Source: CAYRGQ01 sp964444885 (GTDB lineage Bacteria > Bacteroidota > Bacteroidia > Sphingobacteriales > Sphingobacteriaceae). From it: a stretch of DNA of 6,702 bases. The position numbers were made by a program, and so were the translations under genes. The stretch's first letter is position 1, and each line of letters starts with the position of its first letter. Positions 5,683-6,702 of this stretch are shown one piece after another. The notes below the pieces were generated by a model. The model saw nothing but the letters and a program-made list of their open reading frames with translations. It was not told the DNA's origin and did not search any database. Where the stretch lies: positions 1 through 6,702 of the forward strand of contig CAYUIZ010000142.1 in assembly GCA_964444885.1 (NCBI GenBank). Direction: 5' to 3'.

Positions 5683-6576
5683 TTACAACGTCTGAAACTT
5701 GCGTCGGTATTCTTTGGGCGTGATCCCCATGACGGTCTTGAACTGCTTGTTGAAATTCGACAGCGTGTTGAATCCAGATTCGTAGCAGATTTGCGCCACG
5801 CTCTTCGTTTCGGCCGTAGAGAGTAGATTGCAGGCATTGCGTATCCGTACTTCGGTCACAAAATTCGAAAAGGACTTACTCGTTTTCATCCGGAAATACC
5901 GACTAAACGAACTGGGCGTCATATTGAGCAGCGCCGCGGGTTCTTCGATAAAGATGGGGTTGCGGAAGTTGCGCGCTACGTAGTTGTAAACCAAGTTGAT
6001 GCGGTTTGTTTCCTCTTCCTTCAGCAGGTAGGTGTACGCCTGGTTATGAAGGAGGTGGTAATCCTTGGTGTGGGCCAGGGTATCCAATATTTTGAAAAAT
6101 TGGATGATGCTTTCTACCCCGTGCAGGTGTACGAGGTCTGCCATGAGCTGGCGTAGGGTGGCCACTGTCTTACCCGTTATTTCCATGCCGTACGCCAATT
6201 TCTCGAACAGCGTTTTCACCAGCGCCATTTCCTCCTTATCCATGAAGGGGGTGAGCGCGTTCTTATGAAAATAGAGTACCAAGCCGTGGCTATGGTCTTC
6301 CGTATTCACGTCAAAAAAAGTTTCGTCACTGCGCCACAGGTGCGGCATGTTCGGGCCGAGGAACGTGAGGTCTCCAGCACCGAATTGCTTGACCGTGTTG
6401 CCGATAAAGCGCGTCCCCGTGCCCCTCACCACCAAAAACAACTGATACTCGTCATGGGCGTGCCAGGTGGGGTCAAAATGCTTCTCTTTCAGCTCGCGGG
6501 CAAAAAAGATGCTCGACTCCAGAATCTTGGTTTTCTGGACGGCCAGTTTTTTAAATGTTTGGGTATTTGCGGTCAT
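5683..6576 (-). CDS. AraC-family transcriptional regulator with N-terminal cupin sensor domain
   Basis: With the ATG at 6576-6574 the protein has 297 residues, the usual size for the family; an in-frame ATG at 6624 would add 16 residues that do not resemble the domain. Residues about 15-110 form a cupin-like effector domain, with KTKILESSIFFAREL, WHAHDEYQLFLV (His39, His41, Glu43), GTGTRFIG and GPNMPHLWRS. Residues about 192-297 are the two-helix-turn-helix AraC/XylS DNA-binding domain. The first HTH lies around LLNMTPSSFSRYFR (216-229). The second carries the signature SVAQICYESGFNTLSNFNKQFK (259-280) followed by GITPKEYRRKF (284-294). Such regulators usually activate sugar-use genes in response to a small ligand bound by the cupin part. 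The gene is convergent with the dehydrogenase/FG-GAP genes, with a shared terminator between them. Control of that cassette is possible but not shown, and a target beyond the right edge is equally likely. Confidence 0.93.
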   Translation of the reverse strand: MTANTQTFKKLAVQKTKILESSIFFARELKEKHFDPTWHAHDEYQLFLVVRGTGTRFIGNTVKQFGAGDLTFLGPNMPHLWRSDETFFDVNTEDHSHGLVLYFHKNALTPFMDKEEMALVKTLFEKLAYGMEITGKTVATLRQLMADLVHLHGVESIIQFFKILDTLAHTKDYHLLHNQAYTYLLKEEETNRINLVYNYVARNFRNPIFIEEPAALLNMTPSSFSRYFRMKTSKSFSNFVTEVRIRNACNLLSTAETKSVAQICYESGFNTLSNFNKQFKTVMGITPKEYRRKFQTL

Positions 6577-6676
6577 GGTTACTGCAAGAATGTCCTCGTG
6601 TTCGATTCCCACTAGGGGGCGCATTCGCCGGCAATCGTTCGCCTACAAGCTATCCCGTTGCGGGGTGCCCATAGGC

Positions 6677-6684
6677 CAAATATA
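6677..6684 (-). promoter_or_regulatory. Putative -7 promoter element for the AraC regulator gene
   Basis: The minus strand reads TATATTTG, identical to the candidate upstream of the phosphorylase gene and a full match to TAnnTTTG. A start near 6670 gives a leader of about 95 nt to the preferred ATG at 6576. The -33 element would fall at or beyond the window edge. Between the box and the gene the minus strand has two GGCGAA copies 14 bases apart and a small CCCG-TTG-CGGG inverted repeat at 6654-6664, which could be regulator sites. Confidence 0.45.
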
Positions 6685-6702
6685 CAAAAACCCACTAAAA
6701 CA

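Noticed and set aside
6577..6624. Upstream ATG at 6624 for the AraC regulator
   Set aside because: The added 16 residues do not look like part of the cupin domain, and the 297-residue form from 6576 fits the family length. It stays an alternative.
1..6702. tRNA or rRNA genes, CRISPR arrays, insertion sequences, att sites
   Set aside because: No cloverleaf-like sequence, regularly spaced repeat, transposase motif or long terminal inverted repeat was found on either strand by eye.

Overview
The window looks like chromosomal DNA of a Bacteroidota bacterium, possibly from the Cytophagales or a related order, with moderately high GC. The evidence is the alpha-glucan phosphorylase N-terminus and AraC regulator types, A-rich leaders without clear Shine-Dalgarno sequences, and several matches to the Bacteroidota -7 element TAnnTTTG. 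The lineage is inferred from motif style; no search was run.

Layout. Positions 1-211 (minus strand) hold the first 70 codons of an alpha-glucan phosphorylase gene that runs off the left edge. A 335-bp divergent intergenic region (212-546) contains its putative promoter, a 5' hairpin and the promoter region of the next gene. Three plus-strand genes follow: a secreted 3-keto-disaccharide hydrolase family (DUF1080) protein (547-1227); a large multidomain lipoprotein (about 1434-4367) with an azurin-like cupredoxin, a beta-sandwich, a PVC-type dehydrogenase propeller and a helical repeat tail; and a secreted FG-GAP/VCBS seven-bladed propeller protein (4405-5604), only 37 bp after the lipoprotein gene. 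A strong bidirectional terminator (5630-5656) separates this group from a convergent AraC-family regulator (5683-6576, minus strand). The last 78 or more bases hold that regulator's leader and a -7 element.

How the genes may work together. The three plus-strand products all carry export signals and plausibly act in the periplasm or on the outer membrane. A sensible, unproven reading is an oxidative glycan or polyol cassette. In it, the lipoprotein oxidises a sugar or related substrate and passes electrons to its own type-1 copper domain. The DUF1080 protein cleaves oxidised (3-keto) glycosides, and the FG-GAP propeller binds ligand or partner.

The most noteworthy item is the lipoprotein. Relatives of its propeller domain often end in a CxxCH cytochrome c domain; this one has none and carries a complete His-Cys-His-Met copper site at the N-terminus instead. 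No RNA genes, CRISPR arrays, insertion sequences or phage genes were seen.
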